The notes beneath the pieces were generated by a model that worked only from the letters and a program-made list of their open reading frames with translations, was not told the DNA's origin and ran no database searches. From Lantana camara (Eukaryota > Streptophyta > Magnoliopsida > Lamiales > Verbenaceae): a DNA stretch of 64,000 nucleotides. Below, in pieces: positions 22,935 through 36,200 of the stretch (its first letter is position 1; the number at the start of each line of letters is the position of its first letter). The DNA lies in the NCBI GenBank assembly GCA_037501455.1, contig CM074857.1:128823501-128887500 (forward strand), read 5' to 3'. The translations under genes and the position numbers were made by a program.

Positions 22935-25900
22935 TCAAGACTTGATCTCCTTCACATCGTTTTGGAGTGAGATGGTATGCTTCAAATCTTCACCAATTTG
23001 AAGATTGTGTTCACCCATTTGAATTCTTGAAATCCCAAATTTATCCACGCTGCTCAAATGACTGCACGGATCGACATTAATTCTAATGCGTTGTTTTGAT
23101 CCTGCCAACACGTGGACTTTTTCAAATGCAATTAGTTTCTTCTCCTCCCCGGACGGCGCCGAGGCGTACACCATCACCGTGTGTGTTCCGTCCATATCTC
23201 CAACATTCTCCACATCAACATGCACCCCTAGGTTTAGAGAATCGCAATGTGTATGTGAAACCCTAATTGCTTTGCTCAATAGAGTGGTGTTCTTGAAGGC
23301 TTTTGAGCTTTTAAGAGGGATTGAGAGAGATGTTGGGCCATGGGCTAAAGAGTGTTTGAAGTTAGTGAAACTTAACCCGAACCCGAATGGAAACACAACC
23401 GGACCTTTGTAAAACCGATAAGTCCGACCCGGATAGCCTCTTGATGGATCTGCATGCATGGCCATATCTGTCATAGGCACCTTGGCTAGATAATCTTGAG
23501 GGTACCATGTCATGGGCAATTTTCCCCCTAAAATTGTCACACATAGTAATTTGATACAAAATTAGTTTAAATCCACCATAACTTTAGTGTTTTGAATCAA
23601 GAATTGCAACATATGTAGATGTATACCTGGATTTGTTGTTCCAAATATAACATCGGCAATTGCGGTTCCTCCGGCTTGGCCCGGGTACCCGGCCCATATA
23701 ATGGCTCCGATTTTTGGATCATTTTTGGCAAATGTAACATCAATTGGGCTGCCGGACATTAAGACCAGGACAACGGGCCCTCTAGAGGCCCTAGCCACCC
23801 TCGTTATGAGCTCTTGTTGGTGGCCCGGTAAAAGTAACCCGACCCGATCTAGGGCTTCACGTTCAACCAACTGGCTGAGGCCCATGACTAAAACCGTAGC
23901 ATCAGCGTGGCGAGCGGCTACCTCGGCCCGATCAAATAGTCTGTTGTCGGCACAACTTATGGGAGCACATCCCGTCTGATGGATCGTCTTAACGTACCTC
24001 GCTATACCTTGTAACGGTGTGGTATAGGCACATGGAACTCCTAAAACAATTAAAATAAAAAAGTCAAAATCATACGTAATAGGATGGAATAAACGGATTC
24101 GTGTTGTATTCATACCAGCATAGTTTCCTATCATCGTGTCGGTGACATCGGAGTTCGGCCCAATAACAGCGACGATCCGGTGGCGGCTAGTAGACAACGG
24201 TAAGGCCCCGTTGCGGTTTTGCAAAAGGACGATACCTTGTCGGGCCGCCTCGAGGGCCAACTGTTGATGGGCCGGGGTGCACACATCTCTCGGGCCCAAA
24301 TTAAGATACGGCATTCTCGGCCCATCAAACATGCCCAAACGCATCTGGACCGTCAATAGATTGGACAAGGCCCGATTCACATCAAGCTCACTTAGCTTAC
24401 CACTGCGTATGGCACTTTCGGTGTGGATCGCAAGAAAAGGCCCACAATCCAAGTCCAAACCTGAATAAATATTTAATTTCAATCATTATTAAGATTTCAT
24501 AATTGAATTTAATATTTAAAAATTGTAATTAAATGAATTAAATTAGCCAAATTAATGGAGAAACCTGCTCTAATGGAATCCGCAGCAGCGTCTTCTGGGG
24601 TTCGTGTGTAATGCTGGTCGTCATACATGACTCCAACCGAGTCACAATCCGATACAATATACCTATTTTTTAAGCCAAAACATGCAAGATTATAAGCTAC
24701 CATATAAGATCACCTGTAAAAATATTATTCCGTCGTGTTGTATCGTACAGTGCCGAGTATCGTGTTTGACATTTCCCACATGAAAAATTCAAGAAAAAAA
24801 TCCGTATATCCATATCTGTGTGGTCGTGTCCGACACTTCTTATGCAGTTACTTTCGGTAAAAATGAATAGAAATAATAGTAATTATAAAGAAAAAACTAA
24901 CCCATCTAGGCGCCATTGGCCACGAATAGTGCCACGAAGGAGATTAGAGTCAGCACAAGTGGGTTTTCCATTAACTTGATTGTATGAGCACATAACACTT
25001 GCTACTTTGCCTTCTGAAACACAGGCTTTGAAAGGCACATTGTATGTCTCCTCCAAATCTTGCTTGCTTACCTGCAGAATTAGTGACAATTTAGAGTAAT
25101 TAGTTGATTAATTACGGGATTAGTTGGGGCAAGAATTTGGTTTTTGTTCTATTGTGTCAAAATTATTGGGGGGCCATGTTGGTGGTATAATTAAATTTGG
25201 GGGTTAAAAAGTCTTGAAGTTGAAGATCCGTGCACGCAATGATCATTATGAGTTGATTTTGACTGTGAAATGGATGGTTAATGCTCTATGATTAAGATGT
25301 AATTAATTATGAGATTGCAAATTTAGAATAGGCTCAACTGCTTGGGTAGTTGGAGGGTTGGTTTTGTTTTATAATCAGGGCCGCAATTAGAACTTCGCGG
25401 GATGAAATTGAAAAAGGTAAAATAATTATCATCGATAAGAAAAAAAGTGTAATTATAACTTTTTGAAAAAATTTGTATGTAAAGATTTGATCTGGACTTG
25501 TTTTATTATTAGGGTCGGAATTAGAATTTCAAGGGATGAAATTGAAAAAAGTATAATAATTATCATCGATAAGAAAAAATGTGAAATTGTAACTTTTTGA
25601 AAAATTTTGTATGTAAAGACTTGATCTGGGTTTGTGTGGCCGTCCGTTCCTTTTAGCTCCGTCATTGTTTATAATTTTAAAATTCTAATGAAATCCCTTT
25701 TGAATAAAAAAAAGGGTATAGTACTAAATTTTTAAATAAAAGAAAATTATAATATTAATATAAGAATAATTATTTTATAAATATAAATGAGCTTATTTTT
25801 AGTTTATAAAAAACGTAAATCTCCAATATTATATCCCTTTTTCCCTATAAATAACATTATGTCATGAAACACAAAAATAAAGTTGCAAATTAACCATACC

Positions 25901-28900
25901 TTAGCATTGAAATGAAACCGATCATTGCCATTCCAAAAATCAAGATCATAGGCAGTGTAGTGTTTGCAGCAAGCCGCCACCTTCAGCCTGTTGCCGGCGT
26001 TGCCCTGCAGCCCCTTAACGTAGCTGGCGGCGTACCGGGCCGCCAACGCCGGATCCTCCCCCGGCGTTTCTTGGCCACGGCCCCATCTGGGGTCGCGGAA
26101 AATGTTCACGTTCGGGCTCCAGTACGTCAGCCCGGCGACGCCTCCGTTGTACATGGCTCTTGCTTCATCGGATACCACCTGAATTATTTTTCGAATAAAA
26201 GTATATTTTTAATTTTCAAATTATAAACAAAATATCATGATAATTAGTATTATTTGTCAATTATAGAGAAATTATAGAAACTAGAATAATTTAATTGGAG
26301 TGTGACATGATGGGGCTCGATGTTGGGTGCAAATTGGCGAGGTTGTGCATGCTACAAAAGTATGGACTGTATAATAATAATAATAATAATAATAATACAG
26401 TATTTTGACACAGTCTGTGACATGATAGAATTCATATGTATGGAGTATTCAATATAGTATAATTAATACTCTCTCTTTTGTCATGATATTCTTTTTTTTT
26501 TATAATTCTTTTGTGTATAGAGATAAGCTTTTGTCGGAAGTAATAATATTAATTTTATTATCCCTTTAATAATTAATAGTTCAGGTGGTCCTAATGGACA
26601 AAAGAATCAATATATGTTAGTATATATAAATAAATACGTTTCAAAAAAAAAAAAAGTATATATAAATAAATTAATAATATATATATATAAAGGAAATTAA
26701 TATATGGCATATTGACGTGACATCCTAACAAGTTGCGAATCGTTTCCGATCACACATGAAAAATATCAATATTTGTAGCTATAAAATACACTAACTTGAA
26801 TGGTTATGCAATCTCCCAAAATAAATTCCCATAAATAATTCATATATTTTTAGTTAAGAAACAATAGACAATATTAATTTCCATGAAAATTGACATGCAT
26901 GTATGGCCAATCCAGTCCAATCATAGAGCATCTTCTTCAAAAGAAGCTCCTTTCACTTCCCACTCAAAACTTGTCCTATACCTCATCAAACAACCTCAAA
27001 TAGAGGTCATTTCATTATCGTTAGAGTGTCACGAGCAGTTGAATAGTCTTTAACCAACGTAACTGATACTACGTCTACATTGAAAATTCTCTTATACGGG
27101 AGCAAGGACTCCCCAAACGGGTTCGTCATCTTTTTAATCAAGAAAATTATGAGTAGTCGAGTACCCTCTAATCTCCATTATGAGTACGTTTCAAGTCAGC
27201 AAGTTGTCAGCATTCCCTAACCTACACATGGCTCGACCAATATATTCCCCGACCCCAACTCCGACCCCGATCCGGACCCCTACAACCCACCCAACCGCCC
27301 CCCTAAAATTGCTATATAGTAGGAGATGCTTTTTGGACCATCTTTGATCATCAAGCAGATGTTATTTAGGTATGGGCAAAAGGCTACGGTTTGCAAGTTG
27401 CAAATAAATGGATTTATATATGTAGACAAGGGCTTCTGCAAGCAAATGTATGTGCATCCCTAATATGGATTTTTATCCTACATTCTGCACATTTCTTTTT
27501 GGACGGTTCTTTCTTTTCTCTTTGGACATTATTACAAAGATATATAATAGTTTGGGAATATGAGTCACATGCAACTTGAAACCTGTCAAAAGTGTCTGCC
27601 TCTGCATTACAAAGTAAAAAATAAAATAAAAAGAACTACCCACTCTTGTCACATTCTTACAGCTTTAATTTGTCTTAATTAACGAAAATATTCACCCCCA
27701 CACCCACTTTTATATTTATTTATATATATAATGTTGAGAGGGAAAATTGCATGTACGGGATGTGGACCCCGGTGCATGTATCCCTATTTGTCTAATGAAA
27801 AAATCCTTTTTCTTCTCCATATTTTTGAATTTTTTTTCTATCTTTTAATTATTTTTTTGGAATAAACAAATGGGGGGTGCATGCACCGGAGCCCACACCC
27901 GGTGCATGCAAGAATTTTCCGTGTTGAGAGAGAGTATTTTAGATACAAACGGAGACGGGATTTAATATAGAGAAGGTAAAAATTAAAATATTAAAAATAA
28001 AGGGGGTGAAATTTTTAATTTTGGGAACAAAATTATGAATATTTAAATATATATATATAATAAAAAAATTCAAAATTTAGACGAGGCGGGGACTACCCCA
28101 TACTTAAATAATGTCGAGATAATACAATTATACAGTTGAGAAATACACAATTATATTTGAGATAATGACTTAAGAAGAAAATGATGTGAAATTATAATTA
28201 ATTAAGAAAATAAAACCTCTTAGGCTAATTTTGACTGCTTGAAGACACTTTATAACACATCCAATCCCAAGATTTCATTTACACGTGAAATTTGTGGACT
28301 TTAGAATTCAGACCAATAAAATTTCTGAATTTCCTGTGTTACTTCGAAAATGTGGCTTCATTTTGTCCTCAATGACAGTAACAAAAATACAACAACTCAA
28401 TAAAAATAAAAGCATTTTCCAAAAGTTCATAGAAAAAACAAAATGTCACACAAATATATACGCACACAATAATATATGATTCATATTTATATATTTATCT
28501 AATTTACCTGGCCAATTTGTTCCCACAACGAGGCATTGAAGGAGGCAGCGGTGGTGATCACTTGGGGGAAGCTGGTGGCGCCGGGGAACTGGCCGCCGAA
28601 CTTGACACCGGGGCCGGTGTTCGAGACGCCGTGCAAGGCCTCCGACCACCACTCGTACCCCTTGATGCCGAGCCTATCGACGGGGGCGGCATTATTCACT
28701 AGCAACCTAATCTTCTCTTGAATGGTTAATCTCCCTATCAAATCCTTAACCCTATCCCTTATGTGCAGGGAAACGCTACAAAAGGGAAGGTTTCTCGTCA
28801 CGCCGTTGGCGGGGTCGCAGGCGAACGGGGGCCGGGATTCGCACGTAAATGCACATAGGAGGAGGACGAGGACGAGGAAGAGGAAGAGGGGGGAAGTTGT

Positions 28901-28939
28901 AAGGAAATGTGAGGAGTTTGGTGAGTTGTGTCGTCCCAT
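22935..28939 (-). CDS. BXL1: GH3 beta-D-xylosidase (bifunctional xylosidase/arabinofuranosidase family), 7 exons
   Basis: Exons 28508-28939, 25900-26178, 24902-25071, 24565-24662, 24116-24460, 23627-24040 and 22935-23527 join with GT-AG borders to 2331 nt, 776 aa, the usual length for plant BXL proteins. Residues about 1-34 are a signal peptide ([12 protein letters not shown] core), then [11 protein letters not shown]. The GH3 N-domain includes [38 protein letters not shown] and [13 protein letters not shown]. The catalytic nucleophile is Asp in [11 protein letters not shown] (about residue 299). The GH3 C-domain carries [21 protein letters not shown] and GYPGQAGG; a fibronectin-III-like tail ends the protein. 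Known role: exo-removal of xylose or arabinose from xylan and arabinan in the apoplast. A TATA motif sits about 60 bases upstream. The frame is intact throughout. BXL1 is the closest match I recall; another BXL clade member is possible. Confidence 0.93.
25373..25635. repeat. Two tandem copies of a ~130-bp unit in BXL intron 2
   Basis: GGGATGAAATTGAAAAA...ATTATCATCGATAAGAAAAA...TTTGTATGTAAAGA.TTGATCTGG occurs twice in a row, about 25395-25495 and 25530-25630. Confidence 0.85.
26371..26397. repeat. (AAT)n microsatellite in BXL intron 1
   Basis: About nine AAT/TAA triplets in BXL intron 1. Confidence 0.9.
27741..27921. mobile_element. Mutator-type MITE with 9-bp TSD in BXL intron 1
   Basis: GGAAAATTGCATGTACGGG at the left and its inverted counterpart (...GGTGCATGCAAGAATTTTCC) at the right enclose about 180 bp. 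Both flanks are the 9-mer TGTTGAGAG (27732-27740 and 27922-27930). No coding content. Confidence 0.8.
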
Positions 28940-28995
28940 ATTGATGTAATAGTGAGTGTTGTTGTTGTGTGTTTGTGGAGAAGAGAATGAGGGAG

Positions 28996-29010
28996 AAGTG
29001 TATATATAGA
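28996..29010 (-). promoter_or_regulatory. TATA box of the beta-xylosidase gene
   Basis: TATATATA on the minus strand lies about 60 bases before the ATG at 28939, in a GA/CT-rich leader. A longer GA microsatellite lies at 29100-29130. Confidence 0.5.
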
Positions 29011-31800
29011 GGGAGATTGAGTTGGACTGTGGATTAATTCATGATTAAATCTCCACGTCCTTCATGTATGTCGTGTGTATGTGATATCAAGAACCAGAGA
29101 GATTGAGAGAGAGAGAGAGAGAGATGGGGAGAGAGATTGGGTGTTGATGATATTGAGTGAGTAAGTAAAACACGCATTTGTAAAGTTTATATACAGAGAT
29201 AATGCAAATAATGCAAGCATTAGATCTCCATGAATATGTACCTTTGGTGAAAGCTACTGCAGCTGCAATTAGGAAGCATAATTAATAAGGGTTTAAACTC
29301 TAAAACTTGGGTTTTACTCTTAATTAACTCCTTGTTAATGGCGTATTCTCATTTATTTTGGGGAAAACGACGTTACGTAATTCAAGTTTGAGTAAAATTA
29401 ATATAAACTACGAAATAAATAAAAACACGTAAGTGATATATATAATATATTGCAGCTTTTAACTTTTTAGGCGTGATGCATTATTTAATTAAATATATAT
29501 CCTATTTATTTCAAACTGTTTTCCTAAGAAATCCATCGGTATAATTTTCCGACAAGCACATTAGGGATGGACTTTCTCGCATGGAAAACTCGAAATCCGC
29601 CAAGTTACATCGGTCGAAATTCGACTCTTTTTTTTTTTTTTTTTTATAAAATATCGAATTACACCATATATAGTATTGTGTTGATAAAGGTAGGAATATG
29701 TTTAGGGCGGCTAAATTAACTTAATTGGTGGGCTGTTACTGTATTTTTCGGTCATATTAATGCTATGTTATGTATACCTTTAAGTTCGTTGGTCAAAGTA
29801 GCAATAATGTGAATTATTGAGTTTGCTGTAAATTAATGATACGTTTAGCTCTCCAGTACTGTTGAAATTTTTACAGCCTATTTTCAGGACTTCAGTTTCA
29901 TGGTGATTAATTAATACAAAGCACACCCTACATACGGTTAATTTTATTTATAATTATAATTATAATGAAATTAGTTAATTTTTAACAAGAATTAGCTAGG
30001 TGAATTGATTCACGTAATTAATCACACAAAAGTCGATGTAAAAGAGGAGTGGTATATTACCTCGTGATATCTAAATCTCCCGTGAACTCTGTCCTATTAT
30101 ATATAGGGAGCGAAGCCCCTTCGATGAATAAAATAATTAAAAGTTTTGTACCTTTTTTTTTTAAAAAAAATTTATTACTACAATTACATTAATCATGTTC
30201 AAATTTTGACTTTTATAAAGCATAATATAATGTAAATTTCATATTTATATGCTAATACTTACGTACACTTTAATTTTTTGATATTTTGACACGATCATCA
30301 AATCTTGAAACATATATACCAACAAGAGAAGTAATATTTTATTAGTTTGGAGAAAGTTGCATACAAGAATTTCTCGATCAGCGAGAACGTTTTGCATGAT
30401 TTTACTGACCGGTTTGACTTGAACTTGTAACGAATGGGATATGATGCCAGAAAAATAAAATCTTGGGACATTTATTTTTGAGAATAAATCTTGGGATATT
30501 TATTTTTTAAAGTAAAAGTAAGGAATTAATATTTATGATGATCCCTTTCTCGTATTTATTTAATTTATCTCAACCAACATTTTTGCAACTGTGAATGGAA
30601 AACAGAAAGTTTTGAGACTCTTTTGACGGGTTTTGTCTTGTTGTACTAAAATTCCAACGAATGAAGTCACTCTCATGCTTTGGTTTTTCTGTTTGATGAA
30701 TTTGGCCTCACGTAAAAGGCTGCTTTGAATTCTTGCTTGTAGAAAATTGCAACCAATCTGGTTGTATATTCTTCCAAGTTGCAATCTTTGAAAACCAACT
30801 TCAATTTTCATTAGTTTATTTTTAAAAAAAAATCCCAAACAGAGGTCCAAATCGGGATAAACGAAAAAAACAAGGAAAGGAAACAGCTTAAGGGCACTCC
30901 TCCAGTTGTGAGTCCCAAATCAAGCAATCAACGCCTATCTCGTAGCCCATCCTCACCAATTGATCGGTGCTACCATTTCTCTTATAGATGTGATGAATCT
31001 TAGCTTCCCAAGATCGACCAAGGAGCCCTTCATTAGTTTATTAAGTTACATAATTAAGTTACTTTACGTACTTTAGGGTTTTTAAATCTTTGTAAGAATA
31101 TAAACATCAATATAATATAAACGGTATGAAGAAACTTCTAAAAACAGCAAACTTGTCGTGGCATATACTTTGGAAATAAATTTGTAACAACGTATTTATA
31201 ATGAATATATGTTTATATTACAATGTTTGTATCTGTATATTATAGCGTAAACATATGATTAAACGTTTCTGTCTTCAAGGGAGATGTGGGTGCATGGACA
31301 AGAACGCGACTATGACCGTTGATGGTGAAATCTTCCTTTATTTTGCTTATATTTAATTTATTTAATGACTTTTGGTGATGCAGCCAATTTTTGTTGTATA
31401 TCCATATTATCCTAACTGGAACATTTAAGGATAGGATGGACCCTACCTTAAAGTTTAAGGTGGTAGTTCTTAAGATCAAAACTAGAACTCTTTCACGATT
31501 ACACAACATAAAATAATTAATCAATGTGATTTACAATATCTTGTAAAAATAGTTTACAAATGAATATATATATATTTATGTATTATGTATGTATATATCT
31601 TTGTATCTTTCATCAAGTTAAGCATGCAATCCTAAGTTTGTATCCCAAACTCATAATTTTTTTTTTTAATTTAATTGTTAGATCATAGTAGGTATTTTGT
31701 TTAATTCACCCCAAAAGTTTGTTAGAACAATCGGGAGTCGGCATGGAGACTCGAATGTAGGGCACAACCAACTATGATACCATGTTATATATATATATAT
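29011..31800. other. Intergenic, no gene recognised
   Basis: AT-rich DNA between the beta-xylosidase promoter and the 3' side of AAE7. The minus-strand ORFs at 30560-30850 and 31240-31524 have no recognisable domain and skewed composition. A 21-T run lies near 29623-29645. Confidence 0.5.
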
Positions 31801-31804
31801 ATAT

Positions 31805-32205
31805 GAAATAATTACATCTGATTACCCTACATTTAAACCTAATTATACTACAGTCTATCATTTTTAAAAAATTACAATTTAGTCCTTAACTGTGAGAACC
31901 GTTGGTGGTCCCCTAGGATTCTGTTATGTCATTTCAAAAATACCCCTAATTTGTTGTTAAATTCATAATTTGTATGGATTATTTTGTTATTTTTGTAAAC
32001 TTCAGGGATGATTTTGTAATTTTGGTCATATATTAAATGTAACACTCATAAAACCGTTAGGGCCATAAGTGTACTTTTATAAATTTCGCTAACGAACCTC
32101 AAACCAAATAAAATTTATAGGGACTAAAATGTAATTTCTCGATAATAATGGATTACGTTGTGATTAGGCCTAAATGTAGGATAATTAAATGTAAATGACA
32201 TATGT
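31805..32205. mobile_element. MITE-like element with inverted ends
   Basis: AATTACATCTGATTACCCTACATTTAAACCTAATTAT at the left is mirrored by ...GTGATTAGGCCTAAATGTAGGATAATTAAATGTAAATG at the right, and TTACAATTTAGTCC is mirrored by GGACTAAAATGTAA inside. The target duplication was not resolved. Confidence 0.6.
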
Positions 32206-32775
32206 GTGTGTGAGTATGTTTGGCCTAATTCATTACAAAAGTTAGAAAACGAAACGATAATTGTCTAAACATTGTAAGATACTAAGTAGTTTAGTAATCG
32301 ATCCACGACCAATATTCGTATGTAGACACGGAATAATGTATTTCTTGAGTTGGCAACAACTACTAACCATTTTTTTCATGACATTTTTGTTCTCCTTTCT
32401 TTTTCTTCGTCACAATCCGTTAGGCTGAAAGTTAGGGGAAAAGAGAGAGGACGTGAATCAAACTGGAGATTTAGACGTTGAAACGGACGTACGAAAGAGG
32501 GATGACACCATTTCTCAAACTAATCTTGTATGGCACAAAATACTTTACAAAATAACATTGAATGGGACATCTGAGGTTGCTGATTGGATACAACATTCTT
32601 ATCTTCTACAAACTTGAGAGGATAATATTGCCAACGAATTAATGATTGATTTTTGTGCAACTTGTTATCCTTTGCATTCATTGTTGCAAGATTATTGATG
32701 AGGCCCAAGACAGTTCACGTAGGTTTCTTGATTCTTTGAACTCAGTTTGTAAGGATAACAAATCAAGTTCGAACA

Positions 32776-32927
32776 TACGGGCTGCTTTCGAGGGCGGCCC
32801 GGAGTAAAGATTGAGTTTTTATTGTTGAATAGGGACGATGGAACGATAAATAGGCTGTTTTCGAGAGTGATTGAGTAGAAAAATTGAGTTTTTATTGTTG
32901 AATGGTGATGATGGAACAGTAAATTTT
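32776..32927. repeat. Tandem ~76-bp duplication downstream of AAE7
   Basis: GCTG.TTTCGAG.G...ATTGAGTTTTTATTGTTGAAT occurs twice in succession. Confidence 0.75.
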
Positions 32928-33226
32928 ACAGTTACAATGATCCCATTTTACGAACTATAACAAAGGACTCTCGTATTTAATCATATAGTACATATTACAG
33001 ACACATCGAGTGTACAGAGCTATTCTCAGCACACGCTGAAACAGGCATGGAATTGCAGAAACATTTTAACGTAGGATACAACAAAGGAATTGCACTAACA
33101 AATGCATTTTTTTAACAACTGACTTGGGAGGATCGCCCCGGTAATGGACCTCTGCGTTACCGGAGCTCGGATAATTAAATGGGGGTGGGAAACCATAAAT
33201 GTAAAGAGAGAAAAAGATGCATGTTT

Positions 33227-36200
33227 TTACAGCCTACTTTTCTTTACCGGTCCCATCTCCTTGGCTTTCGCCCTAAGCAAATGTTTCTGTATTTTCCCGG
33301 TGGCCGTTTTGGGCAACGGCCCAAAAACAACAGATTTCGGCACCCAATAAGCTGGCATCTCCGACCGTGCGAATTTCATTATGTCTTCTGCCACGCGTTG
33401 CTCATCTGATGCATCCACACCCGGCTTCAGTGTGACGAATGCGCAGGGTGATTCGCCCCACCTCTCGTCCGGGCGGGCCACCACCGACACCTCAAATATG
33501 TTTGGGTGCCGGTACAGAATATTCTCCACCTCAACACTACTAATGTTCTCCCCTCCTGATATTATGATATCCTTGGACCTATCCTTAATCTCAATATACC
33601 CGTCCGGGTGCTTTACACCTAGATCACCGGAATGAAACCACCCGTTGGCGAAAGCCTCCTCGTTTGCTTTAGGGTTCTTGAGGTATCCCTTCATGACAGC
33701 ATTGCCCCTAAAGACGATTTCTCCCACTGTCTTCCCATCAGTGGGGACAGATGTCATGTTTTGGGTGTTTACAACGTCCAAACCCTCTAGAGCAACATAT
33801 CGGACCCCCTGTCGGGCATTCAAACGGGCTTGGGCTTCAGGGGGTAGAGAATCCCATTCGGGCTTCCATGCGCATATTGTTGAAGGCCCAAATGTTTCAG
33901 AGAGACCATAAGTGTGTGTCACTCGAAAGCCTTGTTGCTGCATGGCGGAGAGGACTGAGGGGGGCGGGGCGGCACCAGCTGTCATTACATGGACGAGGCG
34001 GGGGAGGGGTAGGATTGTCTCGTCTTTGGGGGAGTTTACTATGGTGTTGAGGACCACGGGTGCAGCACAGAAATGGGTCACACCAAGATTGGCTATTGCT
34101 GAGTAGACTGCTTTTGCTGTGACCTATATAGATGAAACGGGGAAAGATCAGAGCAGATCAAGTAAACCAGATTAATGTGCCTATGCAATGGCCATGAAAG
34201 CTTGTGTTTCCGTGTTCTGTTTTCCCATTTTCGAGCACTTATTCAACTGTAAACTTGCTTATCTAACTCGTATTATTCTAACAAAACCACTATTTTCAAA
34301 TGTGCAAATGCATGCATTGACGGATGTTTGAGACAAACATCACCAAGAAAATCAGCAAAATTTCAAGATTCAAGAATACCTTTATACACTCAGAATGCTA
34401 TGTTCATACCTGTCTGAGGCATATACTCGTACCACAAAGAGCAGCAAGACTCCAAGTGAAACACCATCCATTACAATGGAACATAGGCAAAGTCCATAAG
34501 TAAACAGCTCCTTCACCCATTCCCCACACAATCGGATTACTCAGAGCCATGAGGTAGGCCCCACGGTGGTGCAACACGACCCCCTTAGGGCTAGCTGTCG
34601 TACCAGAAGTATAGCCCAAAGTAATACTCTGCCACTCATCCTGCGGTGGTTTCCATTCAAAATTAGGGTCTCCCGTTTCGAGAAATGTCTCGTATTCTAC
34701 TGCCCCTCTTCCCAGTGCGTAATGAAGTGATTTCGGATCACAATGTTGATCCGCTATTACAATCATGATTGGAGGTTTGAATTTTCCATGGCTATTTTCT
34801 GCCATAATTTTCAAAGCTTCCTCTGCCAAAGTGTAGAATTCTTGGTCCACCATAATGACAGCAGATTGTGAGTGTCCCAAAAGAAAACCAATAGTCTGTG
34901 CGTTTAAACGAACGTTGACTGCGTTCAGTACAGCACCAGACATTGGGACCCCAAAATGAGCTTCGTACATGGCTGGAGTGTTTGGTGCAATCACTGCAAC
35001 CTGTTGTTAGAGAACATGCAAACAGCAGTTAGATGAGATGAGAAAATTTTATTGAAAATTCTCAAAAAAAGGTACAATGATCCCAAAAGATAAAAGATTT
35101 TCTTATGTTTAGCCTATTGGTTTCTTGTATTGTGAATTTCTTGTGATTTCTGATGATTTGTAGAAAATCATTACAAGAAACGTATACATAGTTGCATCTA
35201 ACCCTGAAGCTTTTTCTGTGTTTCAGCACAATTATACCTCTCCCCTGCTTGGAGAACTTCATTTAAACAACCTTTGAAAATTACAATGACAACCCTAGGA
35301 TTACGAACTGATCCAGTTTTTGTTGCATTATATACTTTAAACTCCTCGTATAGATTTCCTAGTCCTACATCACATATGTTGCTGATGAATGGATTTTTTT
35401 AACTCTGACATTCATGACCAAACACCAAACCTTCTGAGTTCACTTAATCCTCCACCAACACCGGCTGAAAGCTACTTTTACCGTCCCTTTCATGTGTGCT
35501 GTTCACGTTTACTGTTGATTAAGTCTCAAACAAGAATGAAATGATAACCTCATTTTTATTAAGAAAAAGATTCAAAAATGAAAACCACGTCTACGAGACA
35601 AAGTTCGGTCCTTTCTTTGTCCACAGTTCCTGTTCTACCATACTAAGAAGTTCCATCTTGTTATATCTCATTATCAATGATGATATTTGAAAGTCGATGG
35701 TCTGAACAAAAAAATACGAGCATGGCTCAGTATATATTTGCCACAAAACACCCACAACTACACATACACACATAATGTGTATGAGTGTGAGCTATACATT
35801 TTCCCAATTCAATTTTCCTCCAAAGACACAACTAAGATGGACATTCTTAAAAGAAAGAGGAGTTAGAACACCAACGGGCCGGGTGAGGATTACACTGCAT
35901 CTGTAGTGTAGTAGGCAATATGCTGAAGCCGCTTAATCATGGCCGGCTGGTGTCTTAACACCCGGAGTACGTAAGAACACCCCATCAGAACTACAAACAT
36001 CCTAATTTTCAAGTCAAAATTGTATCTTGATGCAACCAACAAAGGTCAAATCTTTTCTAGTTACTAAATGAGCTAGGTTTAGAGCAAAATCTCAGACTCT
36101 CAATCAAGAAAAGGAAATTGATCCATAAAACTACAATTAATGATCTATAAACTGCTTTCCTAATAAGCCTGTACAATTTCTTTTCTCATGCCAAATATGA

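Noticed and set aside
23086..24468. Plus-strand ORFs over the xylosidase exons
   Set aside because: Antisense shadows of well-supported GH3 coding exons.
30560..31524. Minus-strand ORFs in the 29-33 kb gap
   Set aside because: No domain, no splice context, AT-rich composition.
33381..34106. Plus-strand ORFs over AAE7 exon 3
   Set aside because: Antisense shadows; the AAE7 frame carries the conserved motifs.
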